Positions 19,487 through 28,165 of a stretch of DNA of 64,000 bases are shown piece after piece; the stretch's first letter is position 1; every line of letters starts with the position of its first letter. The notes below the pieces were generated by a model. The model was not told the DNA's origin and did no database searches. It saw only the letters and a program-made list of their open reading frames with translations. The stretch is from Sanguibacter keddieii DSM 10542 (GTDB taxonomy: Bacteria > Actinomycetota > Actinomycetes > Actinomycetales > Cellulomonadaceae). Where the stretch lies: positions 248,001 through 312,000 of the forward strand of contig NC_013521.1 of assembly GCF_000024925.1 (NCBI RefSeq), in the 5' to 3' direction. The position numbers and the translations under genes were made by a program.

Positions 19487-19624
19487 GGGGCCGCGTCACG
19501 AGGGTGGTCGGCCGCAGGCGCCGGGGTGCTCCGGCGGCAGCGCTGTGCGAGGGTGAAGAGGACAGCGCGAGCTGCGGCCCGAGCCGGCCGCGGCGCGCCG
19601 ACCTCGACCCTCGGAGGACACCCC

Positions 19625-20134
19625 ATGACTGCTCTCGACGTGCTGACCGAAGGATTCGCGCGGGTCCGCGACGGCGTGCGCGAGGCCGCCGCCGATCTCG
19701 CCCCGGAGCAGCTCGAGGCCCGCCCCGACGAGGACGCCAACTCGATCGGTTGGCTGCTGTGGCACACGTCCCGCGTCCAGGACGCGCAGATGGCAGCGCT
19801 GGCCGGGTCGGACGAGGTGTGGCTCGCCGACGGGTGGGTGGACCGGTTCGGGCTGGCCCTCGACCGAGAGGACACCGGGTTCGGCCACGACCACGACCAG
19901 GTCGCGGCGGTGCGCGGCATCACCGCCGAGCAGCTGACGGCGTACCAGGACGCGACCTTCGAGCGGACGCGGCAGATCCTCGCTGGCATGACCGACGCGG
20001 ACCTGGGTCGCGTGATCGACGAGTCCTACGACCCTCCGGTGACCGTCGGCGTGCGGGTGCTGAGCATCCTGGCCGACGACCTCGAGCACGTGGGCCAGGC
20101 CGCGTACGTCCGGGGGATCATCGAGCGAGGCTGA
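19625..20134 (+). CDS. DinB-family mycothiol-dependent transferase-like protein
   Basis: 169 residues, four-helix DinB/DUF664 protein. The metal-binding His pattern is seen in IGWLLWHTSRVQDAQ and LEHVGQAAYVRGII. Actinobacterial DinB proteins are thought to use mycothiol as thiol cofactor in detoxification; the specific substrate is unknown. The ATG has GGAGGAC upstream; the frame continues to 19526 without family sequence. Convergent with the methyltransferase gene. Confidence 0.83.
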   Translation: MTALDVLTEGFARVRDGVREAAADLAPEQLEARPDEDANSIGWLLWHTSRVQDAQMAALAGSDEVWLADGWVDRFGLALDREDTGFGHDHDQVAAVRGITAEQLTAYQDATFERTRQILAGMTDADLGRVIDESYDPPVTVGVRVLSILADDLEHVGQAAYVRGIIERG

Positions 20135-20201
20135 CGGCTGCGGCCGGGCTCGTGAGGCGGCGGACCGCGGTCGACGCGCTGCTGCTGGGCGAGGCGCCCG
20201 T

Positions 20202-20993
20202 TCAGCGGCGGCGGGCGACCATGATCAGCTCGGAGGTCTGCGGGCCGACGGGGGACCGGTCCCAGTCGCCGTAGGTCCAGGCGACGTCGAAGCCGGCCGC
20301 GTCGAGCGAGGCCTCGACCTCCGACCGGCTGCGGAAGCGGAGCGTGCTCGTGCTGACCCGGTCGACGCCGTCCTCGAGCACGGTGTGGCCGTCGAACGTC
20401 ACCAGTCCGTCGTGGACCGCGGTCACCTCCACCCACCCGGTGCTGACGGTGCCGTCGGGGTCCGTGCTGCGCTCACGGGTGAGCTCGGGTGTCCACCGGG
20501 TCCACGTGCGCCGCTCCGGGTCGCGCGTCTCGAAGGCCAGGTGACCGCCGGACGCGAGCAGCGCGGCGGCGGTCGCCAGCACCTGTGACCAGTCGTCGTC
20601 GGTGAGGAACACCTGGGCGACGTGCCCGGTCATGAGCACGAGGTCGGCGGAGCCCGGGCCGAGGTGGTCGAGGGCTGCGTCGGCGGTGCCCTCGAGCCAG
20701 GTGACCTGCTGCCCACCGGTGCGAGAGCGGGCGACGTCGAGCATGGCCGCTGCCGGGTCGACGCCGACGACGGTGCGGTCCGACGAGGTCGGCTCGGAAC
20801 CCGGAGCCGCGTCCCGGCTGGCGTCGACCAGCTCGGCGGCGAGCACGCCTGTCCCGCACCCGACGTCGACGACGGTGCGTGCCTGGAGCTCGTCGGCGAG
20901 GGCGACGTAGAAGTCGGTGTCATCGCGCCCGGAGTTCTCCGCGTCGTAGCGGGAGACCAGCGTCGGGTCGGTGTAGTGCGCGTCGAGCCTCAT
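20202..20993 (-). CDS. Class I SAM-dependent methyltransferase
   Basis: 263 residues with the Rossmann-fold SAM site VVDVGCGTGVLAAEL (motif I), VVGVDPAAAMLDVAR (motif II) and GSADLVLMTGHVAQVF (motif IV), then a beta-rich C-terminal half of the type in small-molecule methyltransferases. The acceptor is unknown. ATG 20993 is 7 nt after TAGCAT on the minus strand, indicating a leaderless mRNA. Confidence 0.85.
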   Translation of the reverse strand: MRLDAHYTDPTLVSRYDAENSGRDDTDFYVALADELQARTVVDVGCGTGVLAAELVDASRDAAPGSEPTSSDRTVVGVDPAAAMLDVARSRTGGQQVTWLEGTADAALDHLGPGSADLVLMTGHVAQVFLTDDDWSQVLATAAALLASGGHLAFETRDPERRTWTRWTPELTRERSTDPDGTVSTGWVEVTAVHDGLVTFDGHTVLEDGVDRVSTSTLRFRSRSEVEASLDAAGFDVAWTYGDWDRSPVGPQTSELIMVARRR

Positions 20994-21078
20994 CGTGGCG
21001 ATGCTACCTGTGGCTCGGATTCGTTCCGCCGCACAGCCGGCGTCGTTGACGACCGTGCGACGAGCGTGGGGGTGGTGG

Positions 21079-21288
21079 TCAGGCGGTCGCGCTGCTCGAG
21101 CGGCGCGCGGCAGCCGAGGCCTTGCGGCGGGGCAGGGCGCTGGGCGAGGGCAGGATCAGCTGGCCCGGCGGCACGAGGGCAGCCGGGGTCCTCAGCTCGG
21201 CGAGTCGCAGCCCGGCGAAGCCGGCGCGCGCGAGCGAGACGAGCGACGTCGGTGCCGCCTCGGTGGTGGAGAGTGTCTGCCTGATCAC
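21079..21288 (-). CDS. Small basic hypothetical protein
   Basis: 69 residues, not recognised. A Thr/Ser-rich start (IRQTLSTTEAAPTSL) leads into LARAGFAGLRLAEL and a basic Ala-rich tail (PRRKASAAARRSSSATA). There is no signal peptide or membrane segment. The main support is a very good promoter exactly placed for a leaderless GTG start at 21288. It could be a small DNA- or RNA-binding protein; no function is proposed. Confidence 0.5.
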   Translation of the reverse strand: MIRQTLSTTEAAPTSLVSLARAGFAGLRLAELRTPAALVPPGQLILPSPSALPRRKASAAARRSSSATA

Positions 21289-21294
21289 ACTGCG

Positions 21295-21323
21295 ACAGTA
21301 GGGCGAGCCGCCGACCCCTTCAA
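21295..21323 (-). promoter_or_regulatory. Sigma-A-type promoter for the small gene at 21079-21288
   Basis: On the minus strand TTGAAG (-35) and TACTGT (-10) are 17 bp apart, and the -10 ends 6 nt before the GTG start codon. It is the best -35/-10 pair noticed in the window and predicts a leaderless transcript. Confidence 0.65.
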
Positions 21324-21425
21324 CGGCTGGAGGGGTATCACGCATGGGTACTTCTACCCATGACAGGTGACGAACGGCCGATCTCTGCGATTCACGGGTG
21401 ACATCTGCACATCACGAGCGGACGG

Positions 21426-21460
21426 CGAAGGACCCCCGCCGTCTCGGCGAGGGCCCTTCG
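21426..21460 (-). terminator. Terminator hairpin of first cold-shock gene
   Basis: 16-position stem with 14 paired bases and a 3-nt loop (left arm CGAAGGACCCCCGCCG), starting 28 bp past the cold-shock gene stop on its own strand. Confidence 0.75.
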
Positions 21461-21488
21461 TCAGATGTCTAGATCACCGCGGGGGAGA

Positions 21489-21692
21489 TCAGAGCGGGCG
21501 GATGTTCTCCGCCTGGGGGCCCTTGGGGCCCTGGGTGATGTCGAACTCGACCTTCTGGTTCTCGTCGAGCGAACGGTAACCCGAACTCTGGATCGCAGAG
21601 TAGTGGGCGAACACGTCAGCGCTGCCGTCCTCCGGTGCGATGAAGCCGAAGCCCTTTTCTGCGTTGAACCACTTCACGGTCCCAACTGCCAT
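21489..21692 (-). CDS. cspA: Cold-shock protein (CspA family)
   Basis: 67 residues, a single cold-shock domain that binds single-stranded RNA/DNA and melts RNA structure. RNP1 is [11 protein letters not shown] and RNP2 is DVFAHYSAI. It differs from the copy at 23927-24130 at only a few positions (IQSSG versus IASSG, DIT versus DVT). It has a ribosome site GAAGGAG and a ~140-nt structured leader shared with that copy, and its own terminator. Confidence 0.96.
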   Translation of the reverse strand: MAVGTVKWFNAEKGFGFIAPEDGSADVFAHYSAIQSSGYRSLDENQKVEFDITQGPKGPQAENIRPL

Positions 21693-21846
21693 CTTGATAC
21701 TCCTTCAAGAGTTTGCTCGGACGACCTCCCCTGTGGAGGCCGCTCGTCACGGTGTTCGTCGTCCACTCCTGAAGACCAAGAACTACCCCGACTCGCGTCG
21801 GTGCAGGTAAGACGTGCGAGGCACTGCAACTTCGCGGCCTACTTTA
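21693..21846 (-). promoter_or_regulatory. Cold-shock leader and promoter (copy 1)
   Basis: On the minus strand a TAAAGT -10 (21841-21846) is followed after 7 nt by GAAGTTGCAGTGCCTC (21818-21833), which would be the 5' end of the mRNA. A CCTCC/GGAGG hairpin lies at 21725-21739, then the Shine-Dalgarno GAAGGAG. The same elements recur before the second cold-shock gene, with the 16-nt element at exactly the same distance (125 nt) from the start codon. It probably acts like a cold box and stability/translation control region. The 178 bp beyond it, to the esterase stop, show only a weak hairpin (CAGGTC/GACCTG). Confidence 0.7.
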
Positions 21847-22024
21847 GCCATACGACACGCGTCGGTGCTAGGCCTGTGGAGAAATTGTGCGTCCCCGTCA
21901 ACCGGGGGCGCTAGCACACCTCAGGGGCGCACCGAGCCACGGAGGGCGCGATGGAGTGGTCCGAGGGCTGTCTACGCAGGTCAGAGACGCGCGACCTGAG
22001 TAGTGAGCCGGCTCGGTACGTGCG

Positions 22025-23530
22025 TCAGCGGTACCGTGCGACGCCCTCCCACGCCCGACGCCGCTCGCGGCCCGGGTCGCTGATGACGCGGTCGTGCGCC
22101 GCGAAGATCTTGGTCGGACGGTCGTCGGCGTCGTACGCGGGCCATCCGGCGTCCCCCGAACGGGCGAAGGTCAACCAGTGGTCCTGCATGCGCTCGCTGA
22201 GCGCGGCGAGCTCGTCCGACCCGCCGAGGAGCGTGGCGGCGCGGGCTCGGGAGGAGTCGAGGGAGCCGAGCACGGCGAGCATGTCGGTCCCGTGCGAGGC
22301 GCCCTGCCCCTGGAGGTTGAGGATCGGCGTCGTGAAGTCGTAGCGGTACACGAACGTGGGTGACGTGCGGCTGTGGTGCTGCGCGGCCTGGACGGCCGGG
22401 ACCCAGAACGTCGCGTCGCCGACCAGCTGGGCACGGGCCCGGTGGCTCGGGTAGCCGGGGTACGCCGACAGGACGGTGAGCTGCGCGCCGGGGTCGGTGA
22501 TCTCGAACATGAGGTTGATGGCCTCGGAGCCGGTCGGCAGCAGCGACCCGTGCGCACCGAAGGCCGCGCCCTCGTGCTTCGTGGACCCGACGAGCAGCGG
22601 GACCTGGTGCGCGCGCCCCGCGGCGAAGGCGTCGGTCGGGTGCTCGGGCAGGAAGTCGCCGTCGACCACCGGGCTCATGCACAGCGCACCGGGCGCCTCG
22701 CGGTGGCTCAGCGCGGTGAGCCGCGCGCCGGCGGAGACCAGCTCGGCCGGAGGTGCGGAGAGCAGCGCGTCGACGGCGAGGCTCTCGGTGGTCTGCAGCC
22801 AGGTGATGAGGTCGCGGGCCCACCCGGCTGCCCGCTCCTGCCCGTAGGCGGCGCCGAGCGCGGGGCTCTGCGCGATCGCACGGTGGAACAGGCCAGCGGC
22901 CGAGGGGATGCACATCAGCGTCGTGACGGAGGTCCCGCCGGCGGACTGCCCGGCGATCGTCACGTTGTCGGGGTCGCCGCCGAAGGCCGCGATGTTCTGC
23001 TGGACCCACTCGAGCGCGGCGACCTGGTCGCGCAGCCCGAGGTTCGACTCGAAGGTCCGGGTGGGGGTCGAGAACTCGCTGAAGTCCAGGAAGCCGAGCG
23101 CGCCGAGCCGGTAGGTGACGGTCACGACCAGCACGTCGCCGCGCTCGACGAGGACGTCGCCCGCGTAGGCCGGGGCGGAGGCGGAGCCGTGGGAGAACGC
23201 GCCGCCGTGGAACCACACGATCACCGGGCGCGGGGTCTCGGAGGTGGTGGCCGGGGCGAGCACGTTGAGCGTGAGGCAGTCCTCGGACTGCTCGGTGTCG
23301 GGGCCCGCGCCGGTGTACGCCTGGGTGACCCGCTGCGGGGCGACCGGTCCGTGGTGCATGGCGTTGCGGACGCCGGTCCACTGCTGCGCGGGCTGAGGTG
23401 CCCGGAAGCGCAGGTTCCCGACTGGTGGCGCGGCGTAGGGGATGGCGCGGAAGGCGCGCAGCCCGGCGGGCGTGGTGGTGCCGCGGACCGTCCCGTGGCT
23501 GGTCTCGACCTGGGTCGCGGGGGTGGACAC
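22025..23530 (-). CDS. Type B carboxylesterase
   Basis: 501 residues of the carboxylesterase/para-nitrobenzyl esterase family. Oxyanion hole HGGAFSHG, early signature EDCLTLNVLAP, nucleophile elbow GQSAGGTSV, acid in STKHEGAAF, and His in QGASHGTDM form the expected triad. No signal peptide is seen, so it is likely cytoplasmic. GTG 23530 was chosen for the AAGGAG site and because the family N-terminus (VETSHGTVRG) follows at once. It may deacylate xenobiotic or plant-derived esters; not determinable from sequence. Confidence 0.9.
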   Translation of the reverse strand: MSTPATQVETSHGTVRGTTTPAGLRAFRAIPYAAPPVGNLRFRAPQPAQQWTGVRNAMHHGPVAPQRVTQAYTGAGPDTEQSEDCLTLNVLAPATTSETPRPVIVWFHGGAFSHGSASAPAYAGDVLVERGDVLVVTVTYRLGALGFLDFSEFSTPTRTFESNLGLRDQVAALEWVQQNIAAFGGDPDNVTIAGQSAGGTSVTTLMCIPSAAGLFHRAIAQSPALGAAYGQERAAGWARDLITWLQTTESLAVDALLSAPPAELVSAGARLTALSHREAPGALCMSPVVDGDFLPEHPTDAFAAGRAHQVPLLVGSTKHEGAAFGAHGSLLPTGSEAINLMFEITDPGAQLTVLSAYPGYPSHRARAQLVGDATFWVPAVQAAQHHSRTSPTFVYRYDFTTPILNLQGQGASHGTDMLAVLGSLDSSRARAATLLGGSDELAALSERMQDHWLTFARSGDAGWPAYDADDRPTKIFAAHDRVISDPGRERRRAWEGVARYR

Positions 23531-23658
23531 GGGCGGCTCCTTGCTGTGCTCGCGGACCCGCTGGTCAGCGGGTGGCTCTCTCCTCACGAGGCTAACCGGT
23601 CGAGGCCTGGTCCCGCTGGGTGCGAGCGCCCGGACGTGGGGTGATCCGGTGCAGACCG
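23531..23658. other. Esterase upstream region
   Basis: Besides the esterase ribosome site (AAGGAG) no clear promoter or gene is seen in this part of the 396-bp gap. Confidence 0.5.
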
Positions 23659-23785
23659 CGAGGTCGCACGCAGGCCGCCGAGATCGCACACGCGCCGCCG
23701 AGGTCGCCTGGACGCGCCAGGTGACGGTGCCGGGACGCGGGTTCTGGCGTGTCGGTGCGACATCGCTGTCGGTGGTGCGACCTCG
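23659..23785. repeat. 20-bp-spaced CGAGRTCGC iterons
   Basis: Three direct copies of the 9-mer CGAGGTCGC/CGAGATCGC start at 23659, 23679 and 23699, exactly 20 bp apart, within imperfect 20-bp tandem units. Two inverted copies, GCGACATCG (23757) and GCGACCTCG (23777), are again 20 bp apart. The array lies upstream of the esterase and before the terminator of the second cold-shock gene. Two-helical-turn spacing suggests a cooperative protein-binding site. Confidence 0.65.
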
Positions 23786-23833
23786 GTGGAGGACGGCGGT
23801 AGTGGTGGGGAGAGGGGTGTCTGGTCCCGGACG

Positions 23834-23873
23834 CACGAGTGCCCCGGGTCCAGATGGACCCGGGGCACTCGTG
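23834..23873 (-). terminator. Terminator hairpin of second cold-shock gene
   Basis: Perfect 19-bp inverted repeat (left arm CACGAGTGCCCCGGGTCCA) separated by only GA. It lies 53 bp past the stop of the cold-shock gene at 23927-24130 on that gene's strand and is one of the strongest hairpins in the window. Confidence 0.85.
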
Positions 23874-23926
23874 GAAGATTCAGGCAGCGACGCTCAGCCG
23901 AGGGCCGAGGTCAGCAGATCCGTGAA

Positions 23927-24130
23927 TCAGAGGGGGCGGATGTTCTCAGCCTGGGGGCCCTTGGGACCCTGGGTGACGTCGAACTCGACCTTCTGGTTCT
24001 CGTCGAGCGAGCGGTAGCCGGACGAGGCGATCGCGGAGTAGTGCGCGAACACGTCGGCGGAGCCGTCCTCGGGTGCGATGAAGCCGAAGCCCTTTTCAGC
24101 GTTGAACCACTTCACAGTTCCAACAGTCAT
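23927..24130 (-). CDS. cspA: Cold-shock protein (CspA family), second copy
   Basis: 67 residues with RNP1 [11 protein letters not shown] and RNP2 DVFAHYSAI, nearly identical to the protein at 21489-21692. The pair brackets the carboxylesterase, suggesting local duplication of the cold-shock gene together with its leader. ATG 24130 is preceded by GAAGGAG. Confidence 0.96.
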   Translation of the reverse strand: MTVGTVKWFNAEKGFGFIAPEDGSADVFAHYSAIASSGYRSLDENQKVEFDVTQGPKGPQAENIRPL

Positions 24131-24284
24131 ATCGATACTCCTTCAGAGTTGTCGGACGCCCTCCCGAGTGGAGGACGCTCGTCACGGTGTTCCGTCGTCA
24201 ACTCTTGAAAGAACAAGATCCGCGAGGCATGTGGCCCGGTGCGGCAAAGACATGAGAGGCACTGCAACTTCAAGATGCACACTA
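24131..24284 (-). promoter_or_regulatory. Cold-shock leader and promoter (copy 2)
   Basis: TAGTGT -10 (24279-24284), 7-nt gap, then GAAGTTGCAGTGCCTC at 24256-24271, a CCTCC/GGAGG hairpin at 24160-24174, and GAAGGAG before the start. Order and spacing match copy 1, while much intervening sequence differs, which argues for selection on the leader. Confidence 0.7.
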
Positions 24285-24304
24285 CAGGGCCGAGGGGCTC
24301 GTGG

Positions 24305-27300
24305 CTAGGCCCTCGGGTCGACCAGATCTGCTGACCCCTCCGCGGACGCGCACAGCCCGATGAACGCACCGAGCTCGCACAGGGCCTCCGGCGTGGTCGG
24401 CACGTAGTCGGTGAGCGCGGGCGACCGCACCACCACAGCGGCCCACTGACCGCGGGACACCGCCACGTTGACGCGGTTGCGCGACAGCAGGAACCCCATG
24501 CCGCGCGGCACCTCCTCGACCGACGACGCCGCCATGGTCACCAGGACCACGGCCGCCTCCTGGCCCTGGAACTTGTCGACCGTCCCGACCTTGACCCCCT
24601 CGACCCCGGCGTCGCGCAGGTGCTTCTCGACGAGGGCGCGCTGGGCGTTGTAGGCCGCGACCACCAGCAGGTCGGACGGGGCGAGGGGACGTCCGCGCTC
24701 GCCGTCGTGCCACGTGCGCCCCAGCAGAGACTGCACCTGCTCGACGACGACGGCCGCCTCCTCCTCCGAGGACACGGCGTTGCCGCGGTGCGGCACGCTC
24801 ACCACGTGCACGCCGGGCGCGAGCCCTTCGAGGTGGCGCGCCGTCGTGGCGTCCTCCTCGGAGCGCAGCCGCCCCTCGTAGCTCAGGCGCGACACCGGCG
24901 CGCAGAGGTCCGGGTGCATGCGCCACGTGCGCTCGAGGAAGTACCCGAGCTCGGGCGGCAGGGCGTCGTGACCGTCCGCGACCCACCCGAGCGCCGACCC
25001 GTCGACCGGCTCGGGGTGCGTGCCCTGGCTCACCTGCGGCAGCTGCTGCGGGTCGCCGAGCAGCAGCAGGTTCTCCGCGGCAGCCGACACCGCGACGGTG
25101 TTGGCCAGGGAGAACTGCCCGGCCTCGTCGACCACGAGCAGGTCGAGGGAGCGGCGCCCGATCTTGTTCGCGTTGGCGAAGTCCCAGGCGGTCCCGCCGA
25201 TCACGCACCCGTGGTCCTTGTGCTCACCGAGGAACTTGCCCTGCTTCTTGTCGCCGATCGCGGTCCACGCGTGGTCGGACGGGTCGCCCTGCGGCTTCTT
25301 GCCGACCCGGTAGGCGGGCACGCCGGCCTCGACGACCTTGTCGAGCAGGTGCTCGACCACGGCGTGCGAGGGTGCGACGACGCCCACGTGCCAGCCGCTG
25401 CGCACCAGCCGCTCGATGACGCGTGCCGCCACGTAGGTCTTGCCGGTGCCGGGAGGTCCCTGGACGGCCAGGTACGAGCGGTCGAGCCGCCGGACCGCGT
25501 CCGTGATCGCGGAGATGTAGGCGCCCTTGCCGGAGCCGACCGGCGGCAGGCCGAGGGCTGCCCCGTCGACGTCGCCCGAGACCTCGGCGCGGTCGTCGGC
25601 CTTGAGCTGCGGGGGGAGCCGGCGCAGGACGTCGAGCGCAGGCTGCGCCGGGAACGACCCCGCGCCGCCGTCGAGCGACCGGACGGCGTGTTCGGCGACC
25701 TCGCGCAGCGCGCCCTCCACGAGCCCCGTCGGGACAGGGCTGCCGGGTCCGACGCCCATCGGGACCTCGGTGTAGGGCTCGAGGCCCTTCTTGAGGACCT
25801 CCTCGACCACGACCACGTCGCGTCCCGCGTCGTCGGTCTCGACCGACACCACGGTCGAGGTCCCGCTCACCTGGCGGACCCCGCCGAGCGGGGGCACGAG
25901 CCCCTCGGGGAGCGGAGCCTCGTAGATGCACCACACGCCGCTGCCCGCACCGAGCGAGCTGCCCGTCGCGAGCTCGCCGACGAGCCGCAGCTCACGGCGC
26001 AGCGAGCGCTGCGAGCCCTCCTTGAACCAGTCGCGCAGGACGGTGACCTCGTCGGCGACGAGCACGTCGCGGCTCGACGCCCACTCGTCCGAGGGTGCGG
26101 TGAGCCGGTCGAAGTGCGCCCACCAGAACGGCTTGTCCTCGCGGCGGTGGTACCCGAGGGCGGCCGCGAGCAGCAGCAGGGCCTGGTCGTCCGGGCGTCG
26201 GTCCGCCGGCGCGAGGTCGCGGGCGTCGCCGACGATCGCGTGCAGGGCGTCGACGAGCGGGTCGGTCGGCTCGTCGGGCTCAGCCGGGTCGTGGTCTGGA
26301 GCAGCAGCGTCGACGAGGGCGTCCGGGTCGGCTGGGTCCTCGGCGCCGCGCAGGCGCAGGCCGTGCTCGGTCGCGAGCCCGCGCAGCCAGTCGCGGAGCC
26401 GCAGCGTCGAGACGCAGTCGTAGCGGTTGTAGCCCGCGATGAGGTCGAGCGCCGCGGCGGCCTCGTCGGAGCGGCCCTCGTCGCGCGCCGCGCAGGCCGC
26501 GGCGTACTGCGCGATCGAGTCGGCCGCGTTGTCGAGGTCGTCGTCGCGCAGCTCGTCGCCCATGTACAGCGGCTCGAGCTTCTTGAGCGAGTACGACGGC
26601 TGCGAGACCCGCACGCTCTGCCGGACCGTCGCGTGGAGGTCCACGAGGACGCCCTGGCGCAGCAGGTCGTCGAGCTGCTCCTCGCCCACCCCGTGGCGGC
26701 CCACGAGGCGCCCGAGGGCCGTCTTCTCGTACGGCGCGTAGTGGTAGACGTGCATGCCGGGGAACTGCGCCCGACGGTCGCGCAGGTAGGCGAAGAAGTC
26801 GACGAGCGCCTGCTTCTCCTGGGCGCGGTCGTGCGCCCAGAAGGCCCGGAACACCGGCTCGTCACCGGGGGACACGGGCGCCTCGACGACGCCGAAGAGG
26901 TACTCCAGCCCCCAGTCGGTCGAGCCCGGGGCGGTCCACAGCGGGTCGCCCTCGAAGTCGAAGAACACGTCGCCCGGGTCGGGTGCGTGCAGCGCCTCGA
27001 GGGCCTCGCGCGCGACCAGCTCGGCGCGGACGTCGGGGCGGCCGTCGGGCAGCGGCGGGCGGGCGTCCTGGGCCACCTGCATGGCGGCCTGCGTCCGCAG
27101 GTCCGTGAGGATCCGCTGCGGGACCCCGTCGACGGGGCCGGTGCTCGACGCGAGCGCGTCGATCGTCGTGATCCCCGCCGCACGCAGGCGGGTACGCTGC
27201 GTGGTCCGCATGCCGGCCACGAGCAGCAGGTCCCGCTCGGCCACCACGTGGCGCGAGCACGCCGGGCAACGCCCGCAGGCGGAGAAGCGCTCGTCGCCCC

Positions 27301-28057
27301 AGGCGACCGGGCCCTCGTCGGCCAGGTGCGCGTCGACCACGCGCTCGAGGCGGGCGCGGCGCTCGCGGTAGACCGGGAGCACGTCGGCCAGCGGGTGCTC
27401 CGACACGGAGCCGTCGCCGTGCACGAGCCGCAGGGACGGCGCGACGTCGAGCCCGGCGCGCACCAGCTGGTCTGCGTAGGCGGCCAGCTGGAGCAGGGCG
27501 GTGACCTTCGCGTGCCGCGCGAGCTTGGTGTCGACGACGGTGACGAGCGGGGTGCTGGGCGGGGTGCCGTGCTCGGTGCCGTCCGGGACGTCGGCCGCGG
27601 CGGAGGGTGCCTCCGCGCCGAGCCGCGCGTCGTCGACGAGGAAGTCGGGGCGGCCGAGGAACCGGCCGTCGAAGAGCACGCCCTGGTAGACGAGGGCAGC
27701 CCCGTCGCGGAGCGCGGCGACGGTGCGGTCGTGCGCCGCGCGCAGGTCGTCGAGGGTCGACCAGTCCTGCCCGGCGAAGGACACGTAGCCCGGGACGGCC
27801 GACGCGGTGAAGGCGAAGTCCTCGGAGCCCTCGGCACGGGCTGCCGATGCCGCCAGCCGCTCGAGGTACCCGCTGAGGACGCGGTCCTCGTGCTCGAGGC
27901 CGAGCCCCGTCGTCCGCTCGAGCATCGCGTCGGCCGTGACCGTCCGCGGCGAGCGCCCGAGGCGCTCGTCCATGTCGGTCAGCAGCGCCAGCTCGCACTC
28001 GGCGGCGACCGCCAGGTCGGTCGCGCTGCTGATGAGGACGTCGTCACGCAAGAACAC
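24305..28057 (-). CDS. TM0106-type RecB nuclease fused to SF1 helicase
   Basis: 1250 residues with three modules. (1) A PD-(D/E)xK RecB-like nuclease: GRPDFLVDD and VVDTKLARHAKVTALLQLA give the Asp and DxK, with a CGRCPACSRH cysteine cluster that may bind an Fe-S centre. (2) A DEDD exonuclease-like RNase H fold (VFFDFEGDPLW ... YNRYDCVSTLRLRDWL), about 385-590. (3) A superfamily I Upf1-like helicase: Walker A QGPPGTGKTYVAA, LLVVDEAGQF, LLLGDPQQLPQVSQG, GTVDKFQGQEA. It probably processes nucleic-acid ends in repair or defence; partners are unknown. GTG 28057 is the start where the family N-terminus FLRDDVLISSATDL begins. Confidence 0.88.
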   Translation of the reverse strand: MFLRDDVLISSATDLAVAAECELALLTDMDERLGRSPRTVTADAMLERTTGLGLEHEDRVLSGYLERLAASAARAEGSEDFAFTASAVPGYVSFAGQDWSTLDDLRAAHDRTVAALRDGAALVYQGVLFDGRFLGRPDFLVDDARLGAEAPSAAADVPDGTEHGTPPSTPLVTVVDTKLARHAKVTALLQLAAYADQLVRAGLDVAPSLRLVHGDGSVSEHPLADVLPVYRERRARLERVVDAHLADEGPVAWGDERFSACGRCPACSRHVVAERDLLLVAGMRTTQRTRLRAAGITTIDALASSTGPVDGVPQRILTDLRTQAAMQVAQDARPPLPDGRPDVRAELVAREALEALHAPDPGDVFFDFEGDPLWTAPGSTDWGLEYLFGVVEAPVSPGDEPVFRAFWAHDRAQEKQALVDFFAYLRDRRAQFPGMHVYHYAPYEKTALGRLVGRHGVGEEQLDDLLRQGVLVDLHATVRQSVRVSQPSYSLKKLEPLYMGDELRDDDLDNAADSIAQYAAACAARDEGRSDEAAAALDLIAGYNRYDCVSTLRLRDWLRGLATEHGLRLRGAEDPADPDALVDAAAPDHDPAEPDEPTDPLVDALHAIVGDARDLAPADRRPDDQALLLLAAALGYHRREDKPFWWAHFDRLTAPSDEWASSRDVLVADEVTVLRDWFKEGSQRSLRRELRLVGELATGSSLGAGSGVWCIYEAPLPEGLVPPLGGVRQVSGTSTVVSVETDDAGRDVVVVEEVLKKGLEPYTEVPMGVGPGSPVPTGLVEGALREVAEHAVRSLDGGAGSFPAQPALDVLRRLPPQLKADDRAEVSGDVDGAALGLPPVGSGKGAYISAITDAVRRLDRSYLAVQGPPGTGKTYVAARVIERLVRSGWHVGVVAPSHAVVEHLLDKVVEAGVPAYRVGKKPQGDPSDHAWTAIGDKKQGKFLGEHKDHGCVIGGTAWDFANANKIGRRSLDLLVVDEAGQFSLANTVAVSAAAENLLLLGDPQQLPQVSQGTHPEPVDGSALGWVADGHDALPPELGYFLERTWRMHPDLCAPVSRLSYEGRLRSEEDATTARHLEGLAPGVHVVSVPHRGNAVSSEEEAAVVVEQVQSLLGRTWHDGERGRPLAPSDLLVVAAYNAQRALVEKHLRDAGVEGVKVGTVDKFQGQEAAVVLVTMAASSVEEVPRGMGFLLSRNRVNVAVSRGQWAAVVVRSPALTDYVPTTPEALCELGAFIGLCASAEGSADLVDPRA

Positions 28058-28165
28058 AGAGGGCCTTTCCGCCGGGCAGGGATGCCTGCCCCGAAACCTA
28101 CCCCGCGACGCTGACGCCCCCACGCAGACGCCGACGCCACAGCGCAGCAGACCTACGATGGCCGC

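Noticed and set aside
24620-28114. Plus-strand frame of over 1100 codons opposite the nuclease-helicase
   Set aside because: Antisense codon-bias artefact; no motifs, while the minus strand has complete catalytic motifs.
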